From Oleiphilaceae bacterium (GTDB lineage Bacteria; Pseudomonadota; Gammaproteobacteria; Pseudomonadales; Oleiphilaceae): a DNA stretch of 64,000 bases. Made by a program: the position numbers and the translations under genes. Positions 1 through 8,850 of the stretch are shown here, piece by piece. The notes below the pieces were generated by a model that did no database searches, was not told the origin of the DNA, and saw only the letters and a list, made by a program, of their open reading frames with translations. Every line of letters starts with the position of its first letter. Within the stretch, counting starts at the first letter, position 1. The stretch covers positions 39,382 to 103,381 of the forward strand of contig JAGXLV010000002.1 of NCBI GenBank assembly GCA_018334495.1, given 5' to 3'.

Positions 1-677
1 TCGACCGCCCGGTAAATATCGTCTGCGACTTTATCGGCGGTGACGTTCGACCGTTTCATCATCTTGCCCACATTCTGTTGGATGCCGGCAATATCCGAAC
101 GCATGGAGGCCACCAGATTAGTCTGGAAAAACGCCGGGCACACACAGCTGGTGTGAATGCCGAAATCACGAAGCTCCTGATGCAGGGTTTCCGATAGCGC
201 GATCACACCGGCCTTTGAGACATTGTAGCTGCTCATCAGCGGCGCAAGCATCAGACCGGCCATGGACGCCACGTTCACGAAAGCACCGGCTTGCTGTTTT
301 TTGAACAGAGGCGTAAAAGCCTTGCAGCCGCGAACCACCCCGAGAAGGTTGATGTCGAGAACCCACTCCCAGTCGGTCAGGGTGCTGTCCTCAATGGTGC
401 CGGCCGAAGCCACACCCGCATTATTGACCACCAGATCAACACCGCCCCATTTCTGCTCAAGCTCCTTGCAGATTTTCTCCAGATCCGTAAGCCGCCGCAC
501 ATCGCAGTTCACGGAATAGCCAGTGCCACCCAGGTCATTGATTTCCTTCTCGACATTGGCGCCCTGCTCGGGGTTGATGTCACCAATGCAGACTCTGGCG
601 CCCTCTCGGGCATAACGCAGGGCGATGGCCCGGCCCAGGCCGCTGGCGCCGCCGGTAATAAAGACTCGCTGGCTCAT
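1..677 (-). CDS. Short-chain dehydrogenase/reductase (SDR), C-terminus beyond the left edge
   Basis: About 225 residues of a classical SDR are visible, an NAD(P)-dependent oxidoreductase of unknown substrate. The Rossmann motif TGGASGLG is at residues 8-15, NNAG near 85-88, and the catalytic set N110, S138, Y151 and K155 (YNVSK) is complete. The ATG at 677 follows a GGGA-type ribosome site. The last 20-50 residues normally expected lie outside the window. It starts 22 bp after the acyl-CoA dehydrogenase stop on the same strand, so the two are probably co-transcribed. A role in fatty or branched acyl catabolism is inferred only from that neighbour. Confidence 0.9.
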   Translation of the reverse strand, partial: MSQRVFITGGASGLGRAIALRYAREGARVCIGDINPEQGANVEKEINDLGGTGYSVNCDVRRLTDLEKICKELEQKWGGVDLVVNNAGVASAGTIEDSTLTDWEWVLDINLLGVVRGCKAFTPLFKKQQAGAFVNVASMAGLMLAPLMSSYNVSKAGVIALSETLHQELRDFGIHTSCVCPAFFQTNLVASMRSDIAGIQQNVGKMMKRSNVTADKVADDIYRAV

Positions 678-699
678 AGTGTCTGTCCCGGTTCCTGAG

Positions 700-1911
700 T
701 TATTGAAGATATTTTTTTATTTCCAGCTTGGCCACGGTGGCACGATGCACCTCGTCCGGACCGTCCGCCAGACGCAGAACACGGGCGTAGGCAAAAAGTT
801 CTGTCAGGGCGAAATCGTCATCGCTGACACCAGCACCGCCATGAATCTGGATGGCCTCATCAACAATCGTCTGCAGCATTTGCGGCACCACCGCCTTGAT
901 CATCGCCACCTCGCTCAGGGCCCCCTTGACGCCCTGGGTATCCAGCAACCAGGCACACTTGAGCGTCAGCAGACGGGCCTGCTCAATGTTCATCCGGGCC
1001 TTGGCAATAATATCGGGGTTGCCACCCAGTTTGGCCAGGGGCCGGCCGAAGGCCTCCCGGCTAAGAGCCCGGCGCATCATCAGCTCCAGTGTGCGTTCGG
1101 CAGCACCAATGGCGCGCATGCAATGATGCACCCGCCCCGGCCCGAGCCGGCCCTGGGCAATCTCGAAGCCGCGACCGGTGCCGCCGATAATAGCGCTGGC
1201 GGGCAGGCGCACATTGTCAAAGCTGACTTCGCCGTGGCCGTAGGGCTCGTCATAGGAGCCAAAGACCGGCAGCATCCGTTCGACCTTGATGCCGGGCGTA
1301 TCCAGAGGTACCAGCACCATGGAATGGCGCCGGTATTTGTGGGCGTCCGGCTCGGACACCCCCATGAAGATAATCACTTTGCAATCGGGGTGGCCAATAC
1401 CGGTGCTCCACCACTTGCGACCGTTGAGGACAACCTCATCGCCTTCAACTATGGCCGTGGCGGCCATGTTGGTGGCATCGGACGAGGCCACATCCGGTTC
1501 GGTCATACAAAAAGCAGAGCGTAGGTCGGCATTCATCAGCGGTTGCAGCCACTGGGCCTTCTGCTCTTCAGAACCGTAATGGATCAGCACTTCCATGTTG
1601 CCGGTGTCCGGGGCGTTGCAATTGAAGATTTCAGGGGCGATAAAACTCCGACCGGTTTCCTCGGCGATCAGGGCGTAGTCACTGTTCAGAAGCCCGCAGC
1701 CGTGTTTGTCATCCGGAAAAAACATATTCCACAAGCCCCGGGCACGGGCTTTGTCCTTCAACTCCCTTATAACCGGCAGCACCACCCAGCGGTTGTCCTG
1801 CGCTGCCAGTTCGGCCCGATAAGCTGCCTCCGCCGGCAGGATTTCTTCCTGCATGAAGGCTTTGACCCGGCGAAGATAATCCTGGCCTTTTTCGGAAAGG
1901 GTAAAGTCCAT
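700..1911 (-). CDS. Acyl-CoA dehydrogenase family protein
   Basis: A 403-residue FAD flavoprotein that would oxidise an acyl-CoA to the 2-enoyl-CoA. The substrate-pocket stretch with FCMTEPDVASSDATN is near residues 133-147, and the C-terminal ADGPDEVHR motif carries Asp where classical short/medium-chain enzymes have Glu; this pattern is typical of the ACAD10/11-like branch. The chain is full length and ends in KKYLQ. The ATG at 1911 is preceded by GGGAG about 7 nt upstream. It is the first gene of a probable two-gene unit with the downstream SDR, and is divergent from a LysR regulator across a 129-bp gap, so LysR control is plausible but not shown. Confidence 0.93.
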   Translation of the reverse strand: MDFTLSEKGQDYLRRVKAFMQEEILPAEAAYRAELAAQDNRWVVLPVIRELKDKARARGLWNMFFPDDKHGCGLLNSDYALIAEETGRSFIAPEIFNCNAPDTGNMEVLIHYGSEEQKAQWLQPLMNADLRSAFCMTEPDVASSDATNMAATAIVEGDEVVLNGRKWWSTGIGHPDCKVIIFMGVSEPDAHKYRRHSMVLVPLDTPGIKVERMLPVFGSYDEPYGHGEVSFDNVRLPASAIIGGTGRGFEIAQGRLGPGRVHHCMRAIGAAERTLELMMRRALSREAFGRPLAKLGGNPDIIAKARMNIEQARLLTLKCAWLLDTQGVKGALSEVAMIKAVVPQMLQTIVDEAIQIHGGAGVSDDDFALTELFAYARVLRLADGPDEVHRATVAKLEIKKYLQ

Positions 1912-2040
1912 AAGAATGTCTCCCGGGCAATGATAAGAATGCAGGCTGTGAGTCTAGGATGGGCAGAACTATGAAGCGAATGAATTATATGAATCAGGTA
2001 CTATTATTGGTGCTTATGTCTTACCAGGATACAATCGCAC

Positions 2041-2955
2041 ATGCCCCACAACCGGCTCGACCTCAATCTGCTCCATGTTTTCGATACGATTTACCGTGAA
2101 GGCAGCCTCACCCGTGCCGCCGGCGCCCTCTATCTGACGCAGCCCGCGGTCAGCCATGCCCTGGCCCGACTGCGGGAGCATTTTGGCGACAGGTTGTTTA
2201 TCCGCCAGGGCAATCGCATGGTGGCCACTCCCATGGCCAGGCGCTTCGCGGAGTCCATGCGCCCCGGCCTGAGTCAGATCCAGAGCGCCATCAATCAATT
2301 TCACGCTTTCGATCCCGGCATTCAGCACAAAACCTACTCACTGGCGTTGCGTGACGTTCTGGAATCGACATTTCTGCCGCCACTGATGATGCAACTGGAT
2401 GATTACCCGGATATCAGGATTGCGAGCCAACGGGTGGCCCGACGGAATATGGAAACCCAATTGGCAGCAGGCAAGCTCGATTTCGCGGTGGACGTACTTT
2501 TACCAGTCAGCGACCGCACCGCTCATGAAAGGCTTCGCAAGGATCAGCTGGTGGTTATTGCCCGCCGGGGTCACCCGATCGCTGAGCGGGGTCTGACCAT
2601 GGAAAACTATCTGAAGGCCGAGCATGTGCTCGTGTCGTCCCGGGCCGAAGGGCCGGGCATCGAGGATTTCGAGTTGTCACGGTTAGGGGGCCAGCGCCGC
2701 ATACGTTTGCGCTGCCAGCATTATTACGCAGCCAGCCGAGTGGTGGAGAATACCGATCTTCTGCTCACCATGCCTGAAGCCTATGCCCGGCTGCTCGCTG
2801 AGCGCGCCGGCATCCGGATTCACCCGGCACCGGCGGAGCTGCCAGGTATCGACGTACATCTGTACTGGCACCGGCCTTACGACCGGGAGCCCGCGCTTAT
2901 CTGGTTTCGCGGCCAGCTACACAAGGTCGCGGGCGGCTCATATAGCGCCGACTGA
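2041..2955 (+). CDS. LysR-family transcriptional regulator
   Basis: 304 residues. The N-terminal winged helix-turn-helix spans roughly residues 7-66 (DLNLLHVFDTIYREGSLTRAA followed by LTQPAVSHALARLREHFGD in separate stretches), and a substrate-binding-like effector domain fills residues 95-295. The length is normal for the family. The start ATG has an AGGA element about 11 nt upstream. It is divergent from the acyl-CoA dehydrogenase, the usual LysR arrangement with a regulated target. Its last 18 bp overlap the end of the convergent small membrane-protein gene. The inducer cannot be read from the sequence. Confidence 0.92.
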   Translation: MPHNRLDLNLLHVFDTIYREGSLTRAAGALYLTQPAVSHALARLREHFGDRLFIRQGNRMVATPMARRFAESMRPGLSQIQSAINQFHAFDPGIQHKTYSLALRDVLESTFLPPLMMQLDDYPDIRIASQRVARRNMETQLAAGKLDFAVDVLLPVSDRTAHERLRKDQLVVIARRGHPIAERGLTMENYLKAEHVLVSSRAEGPGIEDFELSRLGGQRRIRLRCQHYYAASRVVENTDLLLTMPEAYARLLAERAGIRIHPAPAELPGIDVHLYWHRPYDREPALIWFRGQLHKVAGGSYSAD

Positions 2956-3300
2956 TGCCAGCAGGCCTGCGGTCGCAAGCAGGGTCACCAGCAGTGACGC
3001 CGCCACGATGGCCAGGCCCCAGCCAATAGCGCCCGCGTCCGAGACATTGACATCACTCCAGGACCGGAGCGTCCGGTAGAAAGCCCACGGACCGGCAACG
3101 AAAGCCCCGGCGACCGCAAACACCAAACCGATACTGACGCCCGCAAACGTCCAGGTTGCCAGGACCGTGGCCCGATCCGACAACTCGCTGGCGACCACAC
3201 CCTGACGGCTCAGAAACTGACGACACAGTAACCACAAAAGCCCGTATAGCAGGGCGACCAGCAAAATGGCACCGACAATGGTGACCAGGCGGTAAATCAT
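2938..3300 (-). CDS. Small membrane protein of unknown function
   Basis: 120 residues with three apparent hydrophobic segments: about 4-25 (TIVGAILLVALLYGLLWLL), 48-75 and 90-118. Short basic or polar linkers lie between them, including SRQGVVASELSDRA. I do not recognise a family. It is convergent with the LysR gene and overlaps its 3' end by 18 bp. The upstream neighbour on the same strand is far side of a convergent/divergent boundary, so it appears to be a single-gene unit. The clean membrane pattern and ATG start favour a real gene, but no function can be assigned. Confidence 0.6.
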   Translation of the reverse strand: MIYRLVTIVGAILLVALLYGLLWLLCRQFLSRQGVVASELSDRATVLATWTFAGVSIGLVFAVAGAFVAGPWAFYRTLRSWSDVNVSDAGAIGWGLAIVAASLLVTLLATAGLLASVGAI

Positions 3301-3341
3301 TCAGGCATTACTCCGGTATTCCGACTCGCAAGGGAACGCGA

Positions 3342-4115
3342 TCATCGAGTCTGTTCCGGGAACCATGGCTCTGGCAAGGTCTCAAGGCCCGGACGGGCGA
3401 AAAGGTAACCCTGATACAAGCGAATGCCCCGGGCCCGAAACCATTCATACTCTTCTTCGGTTTCGACACCTTCGGCAACAATACGTCCGCCCAGCTCGTT
3501 CATCATGGTGATGATGCCATTCACAATCGCCTGCTTGTTGGGGGTTTTGTGGATATCGCGCACCAGGGCCATATCAATTTTCAAAAGGTTGGGGGGGCTG
3601 TCCACCAATATGTTGTAACGTGAGTAACCGGCACCAAAATCGTCCAGCGCAACCTGAAAACCCATTTCTTTATAGGCCTGAATGATGGAAACCAGGTGGT
3701 CGATATCGGTAAGTTCTTCGCCTTCCGTTAGCTCGAAGATGATCTTCCGGGTGTCGAATTTGTAAGTCTTGGCGGCCGCGAGCGTGGTGCGAATACAATT
3801 CTCGGCCTTATAGACGGCGTTGGGCAGGAAGTTGATGCTCAATAACGCCTCCATGCCCAGTTTCGCCGCCAGCTTGACGGCCTTGACCCGACAGATCTGG
3901 TCAAATGAGTAACGATTGGTTTCGTTCACCCGGGACAGTATGCTCCAGGCACTTTCGCCATTGAGCCCGCGCACCAGCGCCTCGTAGGCGTAGACCGAGT
4001 TATCGGAAGAATCGATAATCGGCTGAAACGCGAAAGTGAACTTGAAGTCCAGACCTTCGCCACAGGCACATTGCTCACAGTGGGACTCATCAAACAGTTG
4101 CGTTGACTCTGACAC
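3342..4115 (-). CDS. Stand-alone EAL-domain cyclic-di-GMP phosphodiesterase
   Basis: 257 residues, essentially one EAL domain, which hydrolyses c-di-GMP to pGpG. Signature EALVRG has the metal-binding Glu at 45. The NFLPN, FELTEGE, LDDFGAGYS, LLKID, AEGVE and YQGYLFARP elements are all present, so catalysis looks intact. There is no GGDEF, PAS or membrane segment. Instead the short N-terminus carries a cysteine cluster (C13, C16, C18 in HCEQCACGEG). The start is GTG at 4115, with AAGGA 6 nt before it and no ATG nearby. It stands alone between convergent and divergent neighbours. A regulatory or metal/redox role for the cysteines is inference. Confidence 0.9.
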   Translation of the reverse strand: MSESTQLFDESHCEQCACGEGLDFKFTFAFQPIIDSSDNSVYAYEALVRGLNGESAWSILSRVNETNRYSFDQICRVKAVKLAAKLGMEALLSINFLPNAVYKAENCIRTTLAAAKTYKFDTRKIIFELTEGEELTDIDHLVSIIQAYKEMGFQVALDDFGAGYSRYNILVDSPPNLLKIDMALVRDIHKTPNKQAIVNGIITMMNELGGRIVAEGVETEEEYEWFRARGIRLYQGYLFARPGLETLPEPWFPEQTR

Positions 4116-4296
4116 TGAAAATCCTTAAGGGCTGAAAAGATAAGACATCTGTCTATTCTAGTGCCTCATCAGGTTACATTCGTGTTTTTTTTTGTCAATC
4201 TTCTGATTCGCGCCTGATTACCTGAAACAGTCCTATGACGCGACTCGGTCAGATGATTACACTCACGGAATACCACTGACGTATCAGGAGACCATC

Positions 4297-5448
4297 ATGT
4301 CCACAACAAACCGAATCGCAATCACCCCCGGCGACGGCATCGGCCCGGAAGTGGTTGCCGAGGCGGTACGCTGCCTTGAAGCCCTCCGGGACAAGCACCG
4401 ACTCGACCTGGAGTGGACCCGTCTGCCCTGGCCCTCTCACGCCTGGCACAAAGAGCATCACGAAAGCATGCCGAAAGATGCGCTCCATCAATTGCGCACT
4501 TACGACGCCATTCTTCTGGGCGCGCTGGGCGACCCCGGCCCGCTGGATGACATTGATCGCTACCTGCTGCCGGACAGCGTCTCCCTTGCGCCTCTGTTGC
4601 AGATCCGGAAGGGCTTCGACCAATGGGTGTGCGAACGCCCGGCAAAGTTACTCCCGGGCGCGCGCCAGTACCTGGCCGACAAGCGTGCGAAAAACGTCGA
4701 CATGCTGGTCATCCGGGAAAACAGTGAAGGCGAATACGTGGGCCAGGGCGGCCGCTTGCGAGAGGGCTCACCGGATGAAGTGGCAACCCAGATGGAAGTC
4801 TTCACCCGTCGGGCCACCGAACGGATTATCCGTTACGGCTTCGACCAGGCCGAGGCCAGGGCAGTGGCGAGGGCTCGCGAAGGCGCCCCGCGTTCCTTCA
4901 CCAATCTCGACGGCACACTTTGCGAGAGCCAGGTTTGCATCATTACCAAACGCAACGCCCTGCGCTACTGGGGCGACATGTACACCGAGGTGTTTGCTGA
5001 AATTGCTCAGGAGTATCCGGACGTGGCCAGCCATCACGAGCTGGTGGACGCGGCCTGCATGAAATTTGTGCAGAGCCCCTGGGCATTCGATGTGGTGGTG
5101 GCGAGCAACCTGCAGGGCGATATCCTGACCGACCTGGCAGCAGTGCTTTCGGGGGGTATGGGCGTGGCACCCTCGTGCAACCTGAACCCCGAGGACGACA
5201 CCGTGCCCTCCATGTTCGAACCTACTCACGGCAGTGCGCCGGACATTGCTGGCAAGGGCCTGGCCGACCCCACGGCCATGCTGTTTACCACAGCGCGAAT
5301 GCTGACCTGGCTCGGGCGCCGGGACCCTACCCTGCTTCAGGCCGGCGAGGTGTTGTTCAGTGCCGTAGCGGCGGACCTTGCCGAGCATGGCGGCGAGCGT
5401 CGCCCGACTGAAGAAGTGGGCGATTCGGTTATTGCGCGCTTGCGCTGA
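4297..5448 (+). CDS. Tartrate/D-malate-type dehydrogenase (isocitrate/isopropylmalate dehydrogenase family)
   Basis: 383 residues of the beta-decarboxylating dehydrogenase family, which oxidise a 2-hydroxy-dicarboxylate with NAD and decarboxylate it. ITPGDGIGPEVV opens the chain. RKGFDQWVCERPAKLLPG and VIRENSEGEYVGQGG resemble tartrate dehydrogenase/D-malate dehydrogenase more than LeuB or Icd. The metal-binding DILTDLAA and cofactor-side FEPTHGSAPDIAGK motifs are intact. The ATG has AGGAG 9 nt upstream. It is monocistronic: the next gene is convergent and a strong hairpin lies between them. The exact substrate (tartrate, malate or a related acid) cannot be told from sequence alone. Confidence 0.88.
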   Translation: MSTTNRIAITPGDGIGPEVVAEAVRCLEALRDKHRLDLEWTRLPWPSHAWHKEHHESMPKDALHQLRTYDAILLGALGDPGPLDDIDRYLLPDSVSLAPLLQIRKGFDQWVCERPAKLLPGARQYLADKRAKNVDMLVIRENSEGEYVGQGGRLREGSPDEVATQMEVFTRRATERIIRYGFDQAEARAVARAREGAPRSFTNLDGTLCESQVCIITKRNALRYWGDMYTEVFAEIAQEYPDVASHHELVDAACMKFVQSPWAFDVVVASNLQGDILTDLAAVLSGGMGVAPSCNLNPEDDTVPSMFEPTHGSAPDIAGKGLADPTAMLFTTARMLTWLGRRDPTLLQAGEVLFSAVAADLAEHGGERRPTEEVGDSVIARLR

Positions 5449-5467
5449 ATCCAGTGTCCCGGCTGGA

Positions 5468-5490
5468 GCGGGCTGCCCGAGGCAGCCCGC
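5468..5490. terminator. GC-rich hairpin between convergent genes
   Basis: A perfect 10-bp stem (GCGGGCTGCC / GGCAGCCCGC) with a CGA loop sits 20 bp after the tartrate-type dehydrogenase stop and 32 bp after the end of the convergent hydroxyacid dehydrogenase. It has no clear T tract on either strand, so it is a likely bidirectional transcription-end structure but not a canonical intrinsic terminator. Confidence 0.5.
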
Positions 5491-5522
5491 CTGCTCAATG
5501 CCTTTAGCGGAAAATACCCCAC

Positions 5523-6503
5523 TCAACCAGCCGCGTACCCCAGTTCCTTGTTGACTTCGTTCAACACTTCGTCTCCGGCCAACCAGCGATCCAGGTTATC
5601 CAGGAACTGATCGGTCAGGGCCCGACGCCAGCCGATGAAGTCGCCTGCCATGTGCGCCGTCATGGTCACGTTTTCCATATCCCAGAGCGGATTCCCGGGC
5701 GGCAGCGGCTCCTCCTCGAACACATCCAGACCCGCACCGGCGATGACGCCCTCGTTCAGGGCCTTGATCAGATCATCGGTTTTGACAATCGGGCCGCGAC
5801 CGATATTGATCAGTCTGGCGGTCGACTTCATCGCGGCAAAGGCCCGGGCATCGAAAAGGCCCTCGGTCTGAGGCGTAAGGGGCGCTGCGATCACCACGTA
5901 ATCCGCCAGGCTCAACTGTTCGAACAGCTCGTCATTGCCGTGTACTGCCGTGAAATCCGGGTCGCTGGAACGGGCTTTGCGGGCAATGCCGTGAGGCATC
6001 ATACCCACGCCACTGACCAGACGCGCAATCTGACGGCCAATTGAGCCGGCCCCAACAATCAAAACCTGCTGGCCCTCGGCTTTTTCGGTATCACGGTGCT
6101 GCCAGCGATGCGCCATCTGCAGCCGGATTGAGTTGGGAAAATCCTTGGCGAACATCAGAATGGTGCAAAGCACATATTCCGCTATGCCCCGGTCGAAAAT
6201 GCCCCGGGCGTTGGTGACCCTGACATTGCTTTCAATCAGGGCGGGAAACATGAGCGCATCCACACCCGCACTGGTGGCGTGAATCCATTCCAGTTGATCG
6301 GCTTCGGGCCAGGCCGCCGCGAGGGCTTCGGTCCGAAAATCAGTAACCATCATGACCTGGGTGCCGGGCAGGGTTTCCCGCAGGCTTTGCTCATCGGAAG
6401 CAAACCTGACCTCGGCCCGGGCACGAAGCCCATCCAGCCCTGGCGGCTCTGGTTCGCCCGGGGCAGTCAGGACAGTCACAACGGGTTTGCTGGTGCGCTC
6501 CAT
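5523..6503 (-). CDS. D-2-hydroxyacid dehydrogenase family protein
   Basis: 326 residues of the NAD(P)-dependent D-isomer 2-hydroxyacid dehydrogenase family, interconverting a 2-keto acid and a D-2-hydroxy acid. The dinucleotide motif is GAGSIG near residues 150-155. The catalytic residues are present: Arg in NIGRGPIV, Glu in DVFEEEPLP and His in MTAHMAGD. It lacks the C-terminal ACT domain of long SerA proteins. It is divergent from the aminotransferase gene across about 220 bp and convergent with the tartrate-type dehydrogenase. The substrate is unknown; glyoxylate/hydroxypyruvate-type activity is one possibility. Confidence 0.88.
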   Translation of the reverse strand: MERTSKPVVTVLTAPGEPEPPGLDGLRARAEVRFASDEQSLRETLPGTQVMMVTDFRTEALAAAWPEADQLEWIHATSAGVDALMFPALIESNVRVTNARGIFDRGIAEYVLCTILMFAKDFPNSIRLQMAHRWQHRDTEKAEGQQVLIVGAGSIGRQIARLVSGVGMMPHGIARKARSSDPDFTAVHGNDELFEQLSLADYVVIAAPLTPQTEGLFDARAFAAMKSTARLINIGRGPIVKTDDLIKALNEGVIAGAGLDVFEEEPLPPGNPLWDMENVTMTAHMAGDFIGWRRALTDQFLDNLDRWLAGDEVLNEVNKELGYAAG

Positions 6504-6726
6504 AATCGTTTTCCTTGGTAGAATTTGGGCAGAGTTTGCCTGATAAAAACAGTCTGGGCCCTGGCCGCCAGGTGGTCAACTCAGACAAGCCCCGACGCCG
6601 TATCGACAACCCCACCGAACGCCTGTGCATAAAATTACACAATCCGCCACAGTTTGCTTGTTCCGCCCCCGCTTAAGCACTAACCTGCAGGCAAGAGCAC
6701 CGTCACGAGTTACCCAGGAGACATTG

Positions 6727-7950
6727 ATGGCAGATACCGCGAACAAATCAGCGCCGACGCCACCGCGGAAGCCGAAATACCGCAAGACCAAGGCACGCTG
6801 GCACCCGGCGATGCAGGCGATTCCAGTGCCCGGCATCCGGCGCATGGTAAACCTGGCATCGACCATGAAGGACGTCATACACCTATCGATCGGTCAGCCC
6901 GACTTGCCTACCCCGAAGCATATTATTGATGCTTACGTGGATGCCCTGCACGCGGGCCAGACCGGTTACACCATGGACGCCGGCCTGCCCGAACTGCTCG
7001 TCGCCCTGCGTGACTATTACAGCAAGCGCTACGACCGCAAACTGACCCGAGACAATATCCTGGTCACCAGTGGCGCCACCGAGGCCATGTACCTGGCGCT
7101 TTCGGCCACCTCGGCGCCGGGCCGTCAGTTCATCGTGACCGACCCCTCCTTCCTTCTTTATGCGCCGCTGATTCGCATGAACGGCGGCGAGGTCAAATTC
7201 ATCCCGACCCGCATCGAGAACAACCACCAACTGGATCCTGACGAAGTCATCAAGGCCATGGGGCCGCGCACCTTCGCCATAGTGCTGAACTCTCCCAACA
7301 ATCCAACCGGCGCGGTTTATCCCCGCAGCACCATTGAAAGCATTGTGGAAGAATGCGCCTACCGGGGCATTCAGGTTTTCAGCGACGAAGTCTACGACCA
7401 CCTGATTCTGGATGATGAAGAATATGCCAGTGTGCTGCGCTGCAGTGTCGACCTGGACAACATCATGTGTATCAGCAGCTTCTCCAAGACCTTCAGCATG
7501 GCCGGTCTGCGGGTAGGCTGGGTGATATCAAGCCAGGCCACCATCAAGTCACTGCGGCGGTACCATATGTTCACCACATCGGTGGCGAATACACCCTCGC
7601 AGTTTGCGGGTGTCGCGGCCCTGACCGGCGATCAGCAATGTGTGCGGGACATGAACAACATTTACCGGGAACGTCGCGACAGGATCGTCGAACTGATTGA
7701 CCAGACCCCCCACATGACCGGTTACAAGCCAGGGGGCGCTTTTTTCGCCTTCCCGGATTTGCCTCTGCATGTTGACGGCTCTGACCTGGCTCTGCGGATG
7801 CTCAAAGAAACCGGTGTCTGTGTTGTGCCGGGGGACGCCTTCGGGGAAAGCACCACCAACGCCCTGCGCTTCAGTTTCTCGGCCTCGGTCGAAACCATTG
7901 AAGAAGCGTTCGACCGGATCATCCCCTGGATGGCCAAGCAGAACTTTTAA
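6727..7950 (+). CDS. Pyridoxal-phosphate aminotransferase, class I/II
   Basis: 407 residues of the fold-type I aspartate aminotransferase superfamily. LSIGQPDLPTP near the N-terminus, NSPNNPTGAVY, SDEVYDHL and the PLP-binding Lys254 in SSFSKTFSMAGLRVGW are all present, as is the C-terminal Arg in NALRFSFSAS. I place the start at ATG 6727, which has AGGAG 8 nt upstream. A longer reading from 6625 adds a low-quality N-terminus without a ribosome site. The amino donor cannot be assigned. The CPXCG gene follows after 24 bp and may be co-transcribed. Confidence 0.92.
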   Translation: MADTANKSAPTPPRKPKYRKTKARWHPAMQAIPVPGIRRMVNLASTMKDVIHLSIGQPDLPTPKHIIDAYVDALHAGQTGYTMDAGLPELLVALRDYYSKRYDRKLTRDNILVTSGATEAMYLALSATSAPGRQFIVTDPSFLLYAPLIRMNGGEVKFIPTRIENNHQLDPDEVIKAMGPRTFAIVLNSPNNPTGAVYPRSTIESIVEECAYRGIQVFSDEVYDHLILDDEEYASVLRCSVDLDNIMCISSFSKTFSMAGLRVGWVISSQATIKSLRRYHMFTTSVANTPSQFAGVAALTGDQQCVRDMNNIYRERRDRIVELIDQTPHMTGYKPGGAFFAFPDLPLHVDGSDLALRMLKETGVCVVPGDAFGESTTNALRFSFSASVETIEEAFDRIIPWMAKQNF

Positions 7951-7974
7951 GCGAAACCGTGAGGGGATTGCAGT

Positions 7975-8166
7975 ATGTCGCTACTGGAAGCTGCCAGTGT
8001 GCAGTGCCCCTACTGCTGGGAGACGCTGGAAGTCAGCGTCGACCCCTCAGTTCCGGACCAGGAATACGTGGAAGACTGTCAGGTTTGCTGTCAGCCGATC
8101 CTGATTCATGCCGTTTTCGACCATGACCGCCAGCTCGACGTCAGCGCCACGCCAGAGAATGAATAA
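7975..8166 (+). CDS. CPXCG-motif cysteine-rich small protein
   Basis: 63 residues with two cysteine pairs, C11/C14 (CPYC) and C35/C38 plus an adjacent C39 (CQVCC), the pattern of a small zinc ribbon. This matches the conserved family named for its CPXCG motif, although here the first motif reads CPYC-W rather than CPxCG. The ATG has GAGGGG about 9 nt upstream and lies 24 bp after the aminotransferase stop. The function of the family is unknown to me; zinc binding is inferred from the cysteines. The acidic tail (ATPENE) is typical. Confidence 0.85.
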   Translation: MSLLEAASVQCPYCWETLEVSVDPSVPDQEYVEDCQVCCQPILIHAVFDHDRQLDVSATPENE

Positions 8167-8235
8167 ACTGTTTCCCGCTCCCGAGGACAAGACAGAGAAC
8201 ACGCAATAAAGCCGCACGTTTACACGGAGATTCCA

Positions 8236-8787
8236 ATGCGACGCGTCATTTTCCCGGTTCTACTTGCCGCTCTGATCGGAGGCTGCGCCAGCCTCTCGCC
8301 CTACTCGGTCAGTGAGAGCACGCTGGAAGGCCAACTGCAAACAGCAGTTCGCAATTTCGACCAGGAACAGCTGAAAGCCGGCTCGCCCCTGGGCATGTCC
8401 CTGTCTGAAGCAGATATCACCCTGGGACCCGATGGGCGGGAAGTCGCCGTCCTGGACCTGGCCGGACAGGTCTCACTCAACATGATGATGACCCGGCTTC
8501 CCGTCGATATTTACCTTAAAGTAGAAGGCGCGCCAGTCTACGACAGCGAGGAAAAAGCGGTTTATTTGCGGCGCCTGCAATTACTCGATAGCCGCGTCGA
8601 GTCCTCACTCTTCAAGGGTGACCTCAAACCCGTGACCGATAGCGTCATGCGGGCAGTGTCGCAGATGCTGGAGACGGTACCCATCTACCGGCTCGATGAG
8701 AGCGATTTCCGCCAGCGGGCGTTTGGCATGTTACCCATGGATATAAGAGTCGCCCCCGGTCGCCTGGAGTTCGTCCCTGCTGAATAA
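8236..8787 (+). CDS. DUF1439 (YceB-like) lipoprotein
   Basis: 183 residues. The N-terminus is a lipoprotein signal (MRRVIFPVLLAALIGGC) with lipobox LIGGC, so it should be lipidated at Cys17 and anchored in the envelope. The rest is a soluble domain resembling the YceB/DUF1439 group (QLxxxxxNFDQEQL, DIYLKVEGAPVYDSEEKAVYLRRLQL). A GGAG ribosome site lies upstream of the ATG. It is codirectional with the neighbouring small genes at spacings of about 65 bp. Its biochemical role is unknown. Confidence 0.85.
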   Translation: MRRVIFPVLLAALIGGCASLSPYSVSESTLEGQLQTAVRNFDQEQLKAGSPLGMSLSEADITLGPDGREVAVLDLAGQVSLNMMMTRLPVDIYLKVEGAPVYDSEEKAVYLRRLQLLDSRVESSLFKGDLKPVTDSVMRAVSQMLETVPIYRLDESDFRQRAFGMLPMDIRVAPGRLEFVPAE

Positions 8788-8850
8788 TCCCCTTACCCCA
8801 TGGGAAGCCCTGGGGCCGCTCAGTACCAAGCATTTGGCGGGGCATCGTTA

